A DNA stretch of 64,000 nt. Source: Owenia fusiformis (taxonomy: Eukaryota > Annelida > Polychaeta > Sabellida > Oweniidae). Under the pieces are notes generated by a model. That model ran no database searches, was not told where the DNA came from, and worked only from the letters and a program-made list of their open reading frames with translations. Both the position numbers and the translations under genes were made by a program. Positions 21,128 through 31,769 of this stretch are shown in pieces. Positions within the stretch are counted from its first letter, which is position 1, and each line of letters opens with the position of its first letter. The stretch is from positions 18,418,348-18,482,347 of the forward strand of contig CAIIXF020000006.1 of assembly GCA_903813345.2 (NCBI GenBank), given 5' to 3'.

Positions 21128-23211
21128 AAAGATGTTTAATACTATGTTTTCAAATACACTCTTCCCAAAAGAGTGGAATGTATCATCAATAATAACTGTT
21201 TTCAAGAAGGGTAATTCAAGTGATCCTGGAAATTATCGTGGACTATTTATATCAGACTGCTTGTCAAAATTGTTCTCCATAATAATGAATAATCGTTTAT
21301 ATAACTATGTTCAAGAAAATCAAATGTTACAGGAAAACCAAATTGGCTTCAAGAAAAAGTCACGAACCACAGGCCATATGTTTATTATTCGTACGCTAAT
21401 TGACAGATTTATACACTTTGAGAAAAAGAAAATGTATATTTGCTTTGTAGATCTAAGAAAAGCATTCGACACGATATGGCATAAGGGACTGTATCTCAAA
21501 CTTCTCCAAGCAGGAATTCGAGGTCATTTTTATCACATGGTAAAACACATGTATACTAATTCAATGGCATCAGTTAGAATTAACAGTAACGGTGACCATA
21601 CTGATATCTTTAAATGTGAGAGGGGGGTTAAACAGGGGGACCCACTCAGTCCATTAATGTTTAATATTTACATCAATGGTGTTGTTGAAGAATTAACACT
21701 TGAATCAGACTTAAAATTACAAAAACAAAAAATAAGTTGCCTGCTATTTGCAGATGATTTAGCCATAATTACTGCAAATAAAACTGATATGGACATAAAA
21801 TTGAAAAAATTAAACAATTATTGTAAACAATGGAACTTAGATATCAATACTGATAAAACTAAAATTGTAATGTTTAATAAAAGTGGTAAACGATGTAATG
21901 ATATATTCTACATTGGGGACCAGGTAATTGAAAACGTATCAAAGTATACTTATTTGGGTATGGAATTCCATGCCAACGGATCGATGAAACAAGCTGCAAT
22001 TTTTATTAAAGAAAAAGCAGAAAAGGCGAAATTCAAATTGATAAGTATGCTTACACATGGTGATATTAACCTAACTTTGTGCCTGAAATTATTTGACATA
22101 TTAGTAAAACCAATTTTATTATATGGATGTGAAATCTGGGGTGCTGGTCTAATAACTAATAAAGATCTTCTGAAAAATAAAGATTTTGGCCTTGAAATGA
22201 AATATGACAAGTCACTTCCACCGGAATTACTACATCTATCTTTTTTGAAGTTTCTATTAGGGGTGCATAGAAAAACGAGTAATTTAGCTACGATGGGTGA
22301 GTTAGGTAGATTCCCTCTGTTTATCAATATATTTTACCAACAAGTTAAATACTTAGATCATATAGAAAATGAAGGAACGAGTTCATTACTAATTAATGCA
22401 TATGCAGATAGTATTGAACTATCAAAAGTTCATAATCAACCATCATGGTACTATGACATTGATAAAATAATGGCATATGTTCAACCACAAGATAAAAATT
22501 ACATTAAAAGTAAACCGCTTGATATTAAGAAAATCCTTGAAAAAAGATATATAAAATATTGGGAAAAAACTGTCAATGATAATAAAGGGAAATTAGAATT
22601 TTTGAATAATATCAAACAACGATGGGGAAAAGAACCATATTTGAATTTAATAAAGAACGCCGAACATAGGAAATCTATGACGCGATTGAGAATAAGTGCA
22701 CACAATTTAGAAATAGAGCGAGGAAGGTATACAAGACCAATAGTTCCGAGAGATCAAAGAAAATGCAAATTATGTAAAATCACCACTGGTACGGAAATTC
22801 ATTTTATTTTTGAGTGCCAAAAATTGGAAAAAATGAGATATGAATACTTTGATACGTTTAACTCGATTTGCCCAAATCTAACTGTATTGACTACCGAAGA
22901 AAAGGCTAATTATATGTTTAATGCTGAGGGTAACATGTGTATCACCTTTGCAAAATACCTTTATGAAATAATTGAAAAGAGATCAACAACTATATTATCA
23001 ATATAAATATATACATGTAGGTGTAGGCTAATAGTAGTTGTTGGTATATATCTAATGATCAGTCAATCACATTATATTGTCATTATATGCCATGTAAAAT
23101 TTGCATTGTATGTTATTGTAATTGTATGTATAGTTTTAGTTTTATTTTATCATGTTTATTTGCTGTACACTCACCCGAAAGGGATTTTTAGTACAATAAA
23201 GCATTGAAATA
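21128..23211 (+). mobile_element. 5'-truncated LINE (non-LTR retrotransposon)
   Basis: An insertion inside the foldback element: the target reads gtgtcat-ATATA-tcatttt, and 'atata' is repeated at both junctions (short target duplication). The 3' end is 'gtacaataaagcattgaa', with no poly-A. The endonuclease part is missing, as usual after incomplete reverse transcription. The single RT frame is intact, so the copy is fairly young. Confidence 0.85.
21134..23006 (+). CDS. LINE reverse transcriptase, N-terminally truncated
   Basis: One uninterrupted frame of about 620 residues. RT motifs in order: WNVSSIITVFKKG (0), NYRGLFISDCLSKLFS (1), QIGFKKKSRTTGHMF (2), ICFVDLRKAFDTIWH (3, first catalytic Asp), GVKQGDPLSPLMFNIYI (4), LLFADDLAIIT (5, catalytic FADD), QWNLDINTDKTKI (6) and YTYLGMEF (7). 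The thumb follows, and near the C terminus a CCHC-like CKLC...HFIFEC. The apurinic endonuclease domain that normally precedes RT is absent. The pattern fits the CR1/L2/jockey group of LINEs; the exact clade is not decided. The enzyme would copy its own RNA at a nicked target, but this truncated copy lacks promoter and endonuclease. Confidence 0.9.
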
Positions 23212-23676
23212 TATCATTTTAAAGCTTATTCAAAGTTACATTGATTCACCAAGTATCATGGTTCAACTCTCAAATGTGAAAAAATTATAGGCATTTCAAA
23301 ATTTAGTGTTTGGTCAAAATTAAGTTCAATTTTACACCAAATCACTAGTCAATGTGTCCTCCTGGGCCATCTTAAAAGCAGCAATTCTTTTCGGGTCGGA
23401 TGGATAATGAGTTGGAAAAAGAGAACGGTGAGGGTAGAAACCCAAAGGAAACTCTTCTAAAGTGCCTTAGCAGGTTTTAAGAGGGTTATAAAATTCCACA
23501 CCCCTATTTGAAGGGCTTTTAAGGAAATAATTGCGGCTGTTAACATGTCCAAGGGTGGACTCATTGACTAGTAATGTGGTGTAAAATTGAACTTTATTTT
23601 GATAAAACACTAACTTTTAAAATGACTGTAACTTTTTCCCATTTGGGAGTTAAACCATGATACTTGGCGAATCAAT

Positions 23677-24176
23677 NNNNNNNNNNNNNNNNNNNNNNNN
23701 NNNNNNNNNNNNNNNNNNNNNNNNNNNNNNNNNNNNNNNNNNNNNNNNNNNNNNNNNNNNNNNNNNNNNNNNNNNNNNNNNNNNNNNNNNNNNNNNNNNN
23801 NNNNNNNNNNNNNNNNNNNNNNNNNNNNNNNNNNNNNNNNNNNNNNNNNNNNNNNNNNNNNNNNNNNNNNNNNNNNNNNNNNNNNNNNNNNNNNNNNNNN
23901 NNNNNNNNNNNNNNNNNNNNNNNNNNNNNNNNNNNNNNNNNNNNNNNNNNNNNNNNNNNNNNNNNNNNNNNNNNNNNNNNNNNNNNNNNNNNNNNNNNNN
24001 NNNNNNNNNNNNNNNNNNNNNNNNNNNNNNNNNNNNNNNNNNNNNNNNNNNNNNNNNNNNNNNNNNNNNNNNNNNNNNNNNNNNNNNNNNNNNNNNNNNN
24101 NNNNNNNNNNNNNNNNNNNNNNNNNNNNNNNNNNNNNNNNNNNNNNNNNNNNNNNNNNNNNNNNNNNNNNNNNNNN
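23677..24176. other. Assembly gap (500 N)
   Basis: Exactly 500 unknown bases, probably a placeholder length. It hides the right end of the long-TIR element and possibly exons of the flanking genes. Confidence 0.99.
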
Positions 24177-24381
24177 GGCCCGTAGCCAGGATTTGCCAAG
24201 GGGGGGGGGTTCATTTTTCAAAAATTTCCAGGGGGGGTTCACATTTGACAATATTGGCCCAAATATGGCTAAAATCACTTGAGAAGTGCTCAAAATGGTG
24301 AAAAACTGCATGATTTTGAAAGAATTTTTGGCCAGGGGGGGGTTCGTCCGAACCCTGCGAACCCCCCCCTGGCTACGGGCC
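24177..24381. mobile_element. MITE with GGCCCGTAGCCAG ends
   Basis: Left GGCCCGTAGCCAGG (directly at the gap edge) and right CTGGCTACGGGCC form an inverted pair. Several 7-10-nt G or C tracts sit just inside. The core shares 'gtgctcaaaatggtgaaaaa' with the fragment at 12316. Non-coding. Confidence 0.75.
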
Positions 24382-25764
24382 TGCCTTTGTTCCGTCAACC
24401 ATGGAGCATTTGCCACAACATCCAAGAGGTAAATCATGGACCGAGAAAATGAATGATTTCCTTGTTAGTTCCGGAAGTTTCAATACGAAAAATTACCGAA
24501 CATATGTGAAAACCGAATATTTGTTCGTTGTTTTCACGATTTACAGGTTCGTTTGTTCTTCAATGTTTTGGTCTAAATTATAAAGCATCACCAACAGGTC
24601 TTATTCTATTAATCGACTAATACAGCAGACGGCTCATATTTCTACGTAGCATTTCATTCAGACCAATAGTGGGAGTGTAGATCACGCAGTTTCGTTCGTT
24701 GCGTACTTCACTTGAAATTGGTAATTTTAAATATTGACTACTTCACTTAGCTTGGCGGATGTAGAACATTGCTTAATATTCTTTTAATTTTCACACCAGA
24801 CATGCTTGGTTGACATGTCAACAAAGTAAAGTTCAAGGGTCAATGCGTTATTTCGTGATAACTACAACGCCTTCCCGGAAGTCAACATTGATGAAAAATG
24901 AAAAAGTCGGAAAAGCATTTACACTAATTTCTATCAAATGCTATGTTTATGCATCATCATCGACGCAACAAAGGTGATATGGTTTCATTAAGATCCGGGT
25001 TCTAACCTTTAGAAGGTAAGTCAGACTTCCAAACGTCAGCTAACTCTTACATTTAGCATGTTAGCGACGAAGTCAGGCCATGAAAAAAGTAGTAGTAGAG
25101 TAATAGGGGGGTTCTCTGAGACGATCCTTAATGATTTATTGTTTTTCTTTTCATTTATGAGTTTGCAGTTTAAATTTTCTGACCATTTGGTAACGTCAAG
25201 GGCTCATGAGCCCATCGTAACGCTAAATAAAACACTGCTGTATATATGTTATCAACGGTATCAATGTAGGATTCAGGAAGGAATAGAATAATAAGTTGAA
25301 TGTCATATGAGGAATGTCATATATATTTTTTATAATTAGCTGCAAAATTGGCATTTGTGAATTTTATTTAACATTACTACAATTAAAATTATCTTGCAGG
25401 AATCCATGCATCAACTGTTCAAGTCTTTATTTGAGGCAGAATATACATATTGTTGTCCATCGAACATGGCTTGTTCATGTTTTTGTGGGCTTTGCCTGGA
25501 AACTCTGTAAAATCACTTCAATTCAAAAAACCATTTGGAATCCCAGAGAGCAATGTTAATGTGGGCCACACCCCTTCACCATGGGCTTTCAACTCTAATT
25601 GAAAGTCCATGCCTTCACGTACATTTTGATTTTCATGTACATGTATTGTGCTTGAATGAGGGATTGCCTTTTGTTGTATTATGGAATGTAGTCATTGATT
25701 ACACCAATGGGGCTACAACATGTATGCTGCTAAAAGTACCTAAAATAACTACATTTATTTTCAG
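24382..25764. other. Region upstream of the Fic exon
   Basis: A FICD-type N-terminal exon (membrane anchor) should lie here or in the gap but was not recognised. A short ATG segment at 24401-24430 is followed by a possible donor (AG|gtaaat) but is not FICD-like. An acceptor-like tatcttgcag ends at about 25399, but no following frame matches the family. Confidence 0.4.
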
Positions 25765-26870
25765 AACTGAAAACTGAAGCTCTAAATTGTCTCAACCAAG
25801 CAAGAGAGATGGACTCCCAAGGAAAACATGATAAAGCTATAAAACTGTTTGAACATGCACTTCGCCTTGATCCTCAACATGCAGATATACTGAACATGTA
25901 TGGGGAATTTCTAGAGAAACAGGTGGAAGACATTGTACTTGCTGAGCACATGTACACAAAAGCCTTAATGGTCAGTCCTAGTCATTCAAAAGCTTTGACC
26001 AACAGAGAGCGAACGTTACCTCTGGTGGAGGAGATAGATCAAATGAGGTTTAATATGATCGATAAAAAGCGTGATCAACTTTACAAAGTACCAGAGAATG
26101 ATGCTGGATTAAGACGAACTAAAAAAGAGAACTATTTTAAACATGTTCACCATACTACAGCTTTAGAGGGAAATACTATGACGCTTGCCCAAACACGCTC
26201 TATCATAGAAAACAGAATGGCTATTGGAGGGAAATCAATCATGGAACATAATGAAATTATTGGTTTAGATGCTGCTTTAAGTTTTGTCAATAACTCTTTA
26301 GTACACAGAATAGGTTCTATTACAATTGAGGATATTCTAGAGATTCACAAACGTGTTTTAGGGTTTGTGGATCCTGTCGAAGCAGGACGTTTCAGGAGTT
26401 CTCAAGTTTTTGTGGGCAACCATGTTCCCCCTCAAGCAGATGAAGTGATATTTTATATGGAAGAGTTTATAGAGTGGCTTAACTCTAGAGCGGCACTAGA
26501 CCTTCATCCCATAGAATTAGCTGCCCTAGCTCATTATAAACTAGTCTTCATTCACCCTTTCTATGATGGAAATGGCCGAACATCCCGGTTACTCATGAAC
26601 CTTATCCTAATGCAAGCAGGCTACCCGCCAATCATTATAAAAGTCGAAGAAAAGCATCTATATTATGAATATCTCGAGACTGCAAATGCTGGTGATGTAA
26701 GACCATTTATACGATTTATAGCTCGTATAACTGATGATACACTTGATGAGTATCTGTGGTCTTGCATGGAGAGGGGGTCTGGCTCTGGTAGTGCAATCAA
26801 TGGAAAGAACCCACAGATTTCAGTTCCAGATGATGGCAAAACTATCATAGTTGAACACGATGATATGTAA
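25765..26870 (+). CDS. FICD: Fic-domain AMP-transferase (FICD/HYPE type), C-terminal exon
   Basis: A large terminal exon (acceptor tattttcag; stop TAA at 26868-26870) encoding about 368 residues. It opens with tetratricopeptide-like helices (ALNCLNQAREMDSQGKHDKA, KLFEHALRLDPQHADILN, MYTKALMVSPSHSKAL), then RTLPLVEEID, the linker helix, the inhibitory motif TALEGN (Glu at ~120 counting from the Met at 25809), and the Fic core HPFYDGNGRTSRLLMN (catalytic His ~249). In animals FICD sits in the ER membrane facing the lumen and both attaches AMP to and removes it from the chaperone BiP; the inhibitory Glu governs the switch, so its presence suggests the same dual activity. Conserved residues upstream of the first Met (LKTEALNCLNQARE) show that the exon continues from an earlier coding exon carrying the membrane anchor, which is not seen. 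The C terminus ends IIVEHDDM. Confidence 0.93.
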
Positions 26871-27129
26871 TCTGGTATGCTAGTATACAGTAAAACTTGT
26901 GGGCAGTGAACCATCTATGTATTTCATTCTGTGTTTTCATTAACTAATCTGCTGTACATTTATTATTGTCCAAGTAGTTTAAAATGTTAAGCCAAAACTT
27001 AAAAGGTTACCATTTTACTGCATATATCTGTATATTTGATATATCTCATTAAAACGTTCAACTCCATCCAAAGTATTATAACTTCAAATAACCCATTCTC
27101 TTTACATTAGAAATAGATATTGATGATTT

Positions 27130-27430
27130 TGAGTGATATTATTTTCATCCACGAGATGATATTGATATCAGAATGAGTGAGCTTAGTGAGTGAGTGCAGA
27201 TATTGATATCAATGAGTGGATTAAAATGATATCATGAAAATTTATAGGGTGTTCTATTAATCCCATAGTTCACCTATAAAACTAAACCAAGCATTTCAAA
27301 ACAACATTCTTTCATTCATTTATCATGTGATGTCATGAGATCACCACTTTACAAAACACGTCACCTTGGCAGATTGAAATCTGTGGAAAAAAGTGATATC
27401 TGTGGAATTTTCTCTATTCCATAGATATTG
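27130..27430. repeat. Interspersed repeat with agtgagtg/gatatc motifs
   Basis: Palindromic 'gatattgatatca' segments around 'gagtgagcttagtgagtgagtgcag'. Related text occurs at 39425-39540 and 39950-40060 in dynamin intron 1 ('gagtgagcgcagcaaatgag', 'gagcgagcgtagcgagagagtgcag'), showing a dispersed family. Confidence 0.6.
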
Positions 27431-28695
27431 CTTTTTTCCATGCATTTGCAAAATATCATAAACATATTTATATGTTTCATACATGTACAAATTTGACCTC
27501 AACTATGGGATAAATTGTGAGGAACTAGATGCAAGACTATTTTTAGTCTAGCAACAAGCCCTTGTGACGCCAGTTGTTAAGAGTAGATAGTCCAGTGTCT
27601 TGAAGCAAGACTAGACTTATATTTAAAAAAAGTAATATCTTTTACTCAAGCTCTAGTTTGCTATAATAAGCATCTAATTAAAAGGATTAAGATGAAGAAT
27701 TAAGATTAGGTTTCTGAAAAATGCCACAATTTTACAATAGTATTTGTTCTCATCATGCTATAACATGCATTATTATAACCAGTTCTGAGTTTATGTCAGG
27801 GTAATGCTTGATTTTTTTAAGGTTATCGGTCCCCTTTTTTCCAATCTCATGAATTTTTAGATTTGTGAATTTTGAATATACAAGTACATGTACTTTTATA
27901 GTCCTATAAAATCAGACATCTCAATTTAAAAACAGAACATTGGCTGATTCCTTTATCCTTTCTAATTCACTTGAAATGTTAAGCTGTCTTGTCTATATAC
28001 ATGAAAATGTCTGAATGTATTTGAGCAAAATATTTAAATTGAGCTTGTATTTTTGTATGAGAGTGGCTGTTGATTGTAACATGCTACATGTATTGATGAA
28101 CTTGACTGAGAGGAAGAGAGATGGTGAATCATTTAGGAAAAGTGTCAACGGTTGTGGAGGAATTAAATAATTTTGTAGTGGTTTACCCCCTTTCTCTAAC
28201 AAACATCATTCTTGCAAAACTGTTTTTAAATGGTCACTATCCTTATTGATGTAGAACAACTAGATTCTAGCAGTGGTACATCCACATAAAGTAGTTAAAT
28301 TATATAATAATATCATAAAAATGTGCAATATTTATATACTCGGAATTTATTCCATTATCTATATTATCCATATAGCCTAACCTGTTAATCCATTGAATAA
28401 TCTGTGTAGACATACTACAAATGCCTATTGCTTATTTGGAGGCCATTCAATTGCACTACTAGTAAAGGTGCCCTTGAATATGTAGATTCCCAGTTAGATT
28501 TAGTACTTAACATTTGTACTTCAATGCAATCTTTAAAAGTTCTGGCTTACACTACTGGATTTGCAAAAAGAGGAAATATATTCTCTCCAAGTACATGTTT
28601 TTTTATTATTGACAGTGTTAAACAAGCTTGTCCCCATACTGTCATTTGAAGCCAAGTGTTTGAGGGAGAAATGGGCTCAAGGTCTTGATGCAAGA
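27431..28695. other. Intergenic, nothing recognised
   Basis: AT-rich sequence downstream of the Fic gene; no exon-like frames or repeats that I can support. Confidence 0.5.
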
Positions 28696-29041
28696 TTACT
28701 GTAAGTGGCTTTAATTTCACGGCCATTTTAATTTGGTGGATTGATGACAACCATCAAATTAAGTCTCCGCTAATTTTTTTTAATAAATCCTCGGGGATTC
28801 CCTTGCAGGATAAAAACATTTCGAAAATACCCAACTAAAATGTCCATATTTTCGAAGATCTAGATCAACTGCTGATTATTCTTTTGAAATACGGGAGCAT
28901 TATTTGCATCTTTGTAAGAACCCTCTAATATCTGCATTTTACCAATGGGTAAATCCGCCAAATTAAATAACAGCCAAAATTTCCCCAATCCTGCCAAATT
29001 TGCCAAATTAAATAGCGCCAAATTAAAGCAACTTACAGTAA
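28696..29041. mobile_element. MITE, ~346 bp, TTACTGTAAGT ends
   Basis: Left TTACTGTAAGTGGCTTTAAT and right 'attaaagcaacttacagtaa' are inverted with one mismatch. Further inner copies of 'gccaaattaaat' on the right pair with 'atttaatttggtgg'-like text on the left. The terminal TTA could be a PIF/Harbinger-type target duplication (inference). Confidence 0.7.
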
Positions 29042-29499
29042 ATGCTTGTTTTTAAACTTCAGTGACTCTCGAAAGGAAAAAAGTTCAATTTTAAAAATCA
29101 ATCATTTGAATTGACCTCTACCTTGAAATTGACCATCAAATTCAGTACTCTCATAACCCTTCTCTTATAATCAACTACTACCAGTACCTAATTTAACATA
29201 CATTTCAGATTTGACCTTTTATGGCTTTGATTAACCTATTAAATAAGCCTTTGCAAAATAAAGTCGAGTCTTGTAAACCTTCGCTCATATCTCTAGCTGG
29301 GTGCATTCTACTTCTCCCATTGCACAGTTTTTCCAGTATGTGTAAATAATATATATTGATTTTAGTTAATATTTATTCTGTTGCTGTTAAAGATGTCACA
29401 TAAGAGACAGAGATTGTAAATACTATGATCAAAGGCACATATTATTAAATACAGATTAATTTATTTTCCTATAGTTATTCTTTTGTTATTATTTTATTA

Positions 29500-30172
29500 C
29501 CAGTAACAACCTCCATGAATGTACCAATATCCATCCCAAGAATTATACAAATGACTCCATGAATGAACCAGTGACCCCTAAATGGGTGTACCAGTAGCTC
29601 CTCAATGATTGTACCACTTCCTCAAGGTAATCATTGTCTCCTCATGCCTCCTGAAGGAGTATAAGATACTCCTCAATGGATGTAACATTGACCCCCCTGA
29701 TGTGTGTTCAACATGTTCAAGTGAACTGAATTATGTGTATTACTAGTCGTGATACCTCATTGAGTGTACTAGTCATGATACCTCATTGAGTGTACTAGTC
29801 GTGAGTGATACGCCATTGAGTGTACATATTTCTCATTAAGTGTGCCAGTTTCTCTTTAATAAACCAGAGGACCCTTCAATGAGTTTACCAGTTAACCGCT
29901 CATTGAACCAGTGGATCAGATCACCCAATGTCTTTACCAGTTAACATACCAGTTTCTCAATAAATAAACCAGTGACTCCTTCAATTAGTGTACCAGTTAA
30001 CCTTTCATTGAGTGTACTTGAGTGTATCAGTTTCTCCAAGAATGAACTACATGTAGTTGCTCCTTCAATCCTTATCAGTTAACGCCTTATTGTATATACC
30101 AGTTTCTCAATGAATATTGAGGGTATCGGTTTCGCAATGGTTGTGCCGGTGTTTCCTGAGGAATAAGTTTCT
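29500..30172. repeat. Degenerate 'cattgagtgtaccag' repeat cluster
   Basis: Dozens of eroded copies of a short word set ('ctcaatgaatgtaccagt', 'tcattgagtgtactag', 'accagtttctc') at irregular 30-50-bp spacing, continuing briefly after the MITE at 30691-30720. Three near-identical copies of 'tactagtcgtgatacctcattgagtg' occur at about 29741-29822. Confidence 0.7.
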
Positions 30173-30173
30173 A

Positions 30174-30689
30174 AAGAGATCGGGTCGTCCAGATTTCTCT
30201 TCTGGACAATCAGCAATGTCCCATGCAATATAATTGCCCATAAATCATCATATATACCTTAGATATATCTTGAGAACAAATCATAAGCACGATATAGACA
30301 ATATATTGAGGATATCAACAGAACAACCAAAAGAACAACCAACTGTCAGAATTGAACGCAATAAGTCGAAAACAGAATACAATGTTTTTTGGGTATTTAT
30401 CTATATTGTAACCCCTTAGAAGTAATAAATATGCCTTTCTAAGCCAAAATAATCTGAAGGAAAAAGCCATAGACTGGAACAAATTTGAGCGGGCTTTTTA
30501 AATTTGAATTTGAATTTCTATTGATGTAAGTGGAAATTCATGGCTAGGAACAATCATCGAATTGATACTGTTAACGAATTAATTCAACCCTCAGAATTGA
30601 TAAGTTGATAAACAAACTTGTTTCACATCAAATAACACGAAAAAATCAGGGGGTTACTCTAATTGTGTTTTTAGGAGACCCGATCTCTT
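30174..30689. mobile_element. TA-flanked MITE, 516 bp
   Basis: Ends AAGAGATCGGGTC and GACCCGATCTCTT are perfect 13-bp inverted repeats, each flanked by TA (30172-30173 and 30690-30691), as for Tc1/mariner-type elements. It interrupts the degenerate repeat cluster. No transposase. Confidence 0.75.
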
Positions 30690-30720
30690 TAATGAATGTA
30701 TCAGCGATACCCGTAAAGGC

Positions 30721-31769
30721 CCATTTTGTAACCCATTTTGTGTACCATCCAAATGAATCCAAATCCAGATGAGCATGACCGAACTCAAAATTCGAACTTC
30801 CAAGATTATTTTGGAATCCTTACATTTGACGCAAATCATTCTTATGCGAGTCGCTGAATAATTTTTGGGAATTAAAGAAATGTTTTTGTATTACAATAAA
30901 ACCTATGCATACTGAACTTCTATAAAGCCACAAAGGTTGCTTATTGTTGACAGTTAGTGTTCACTACAGAGTTATACAGATGTCAGTGGTTTGTGTGCAG
31001 TTTGTGTGCTGAGAACTAGAAATGGGCATTTACATTGCCATATCGCACGCGCACTCACTCCATTGAGTTTTGAAAATTTCACTCATATTTGTAATTTGCC
31101 TCGTCGCTAATATAAAAATTTGACTCGTCAGACTATTTTTTATTCGCCTCACAAATAAGTTTAAAACGCCCATTGGCTTTAACTATCTTTCCACTCATGC
31201 TTATTAACGCAAAGAAATATAATATATTTTGTTGTTAAATGCATTATGATCGCGAAATATAAGGAATAACTTCACCGTTTTACTGCTCAATATCTGTTGG
31301 ATTTTCCTTCTCATAATTCAAAGAACGTGTGTTTTCTCGGCGGTTTTGAAAATGCACTCTTGACACTTTGTTAGGGGAACTGAAATCGCTAAATATGTCA
31401 GAATAGTAGTGTTTTACAAACAATCCTCTAAACGTAAAGATACAAATGCGATTATTTTCAGAACATAGAAGTCTGAGACGTTAACGGATTCCGTAAATCA
31501 TTAAATGACATAAGACATGTTCGAGTCCGTGTCGTAATATTAGAGAATTTAAGCTAGCGATATTTTTCACAACGTAACCGTGAACGCAAATAGCCAATGA
31601 ATCAATACAATAATGTACAATGTACATGTATATACTGTACTTATAGCGCGCATACAAAACAAGGGCTACTTCAAAACAAGCGTCTCCTTCAAATACGCGA
31701 TCGACTTCAGAGCTGTGTTTAGAACGGGAGATTTGCAATTTCACGTTGGTGTCAACGCCGGAATCATTG
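30721..31769. other. Intergenic, nothing recognised
   Basis: Unique AT-rich sequence up to the 31770 transposon; a few frames of ~100 codons without family resemblance. Confidence 0.45.

Larger units (their letters stand above)
21052..23676. mobile_element. Long-TIR foldback transposon, split by a LINE, right end in gap
   Basis: Left end CAGGGTGTCCCGAAAGTATG follows TA at 21050-21052. After removing the LINE (about 21128-23211) the left arm continues at 23212 ('atcattttaaagcttattc', 'accaagtatcatggttcaac', 'aagttcaattttacacc'). Its reverse complement appears at about 23580-23676 ('ggtgtaaaattgaac', 'ttaaaccatgatacttgg', 'cgaatcaat') and runs into the N gap. The ~200-bp centre (23345-23575) also starts and ends with inverted 'actagtcaatg' text. 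Arms are therefore at least ~200 bp. No transposase seen. Confidence 0.75.

Noticed and set aside
24387-24430. Short ATG exon ending in AG|gtaaat as the FICD first exon
   Set aside because: The peptide (MEHLPQHPR) has no signal or membrane segment as expected of a FICD N terminus; it could as well be chance.
23610-24437. Long frames (up to 275 codons) spanning the N run
   Set aside because: They are open only because unknown bases are translated as X.
25400-25559. Possible FICD exon after a tatcttgcag acceptor
   Set aside because: No frame after it resembles FICD or joins in phase to the 25765 exon with a recognisable donor.
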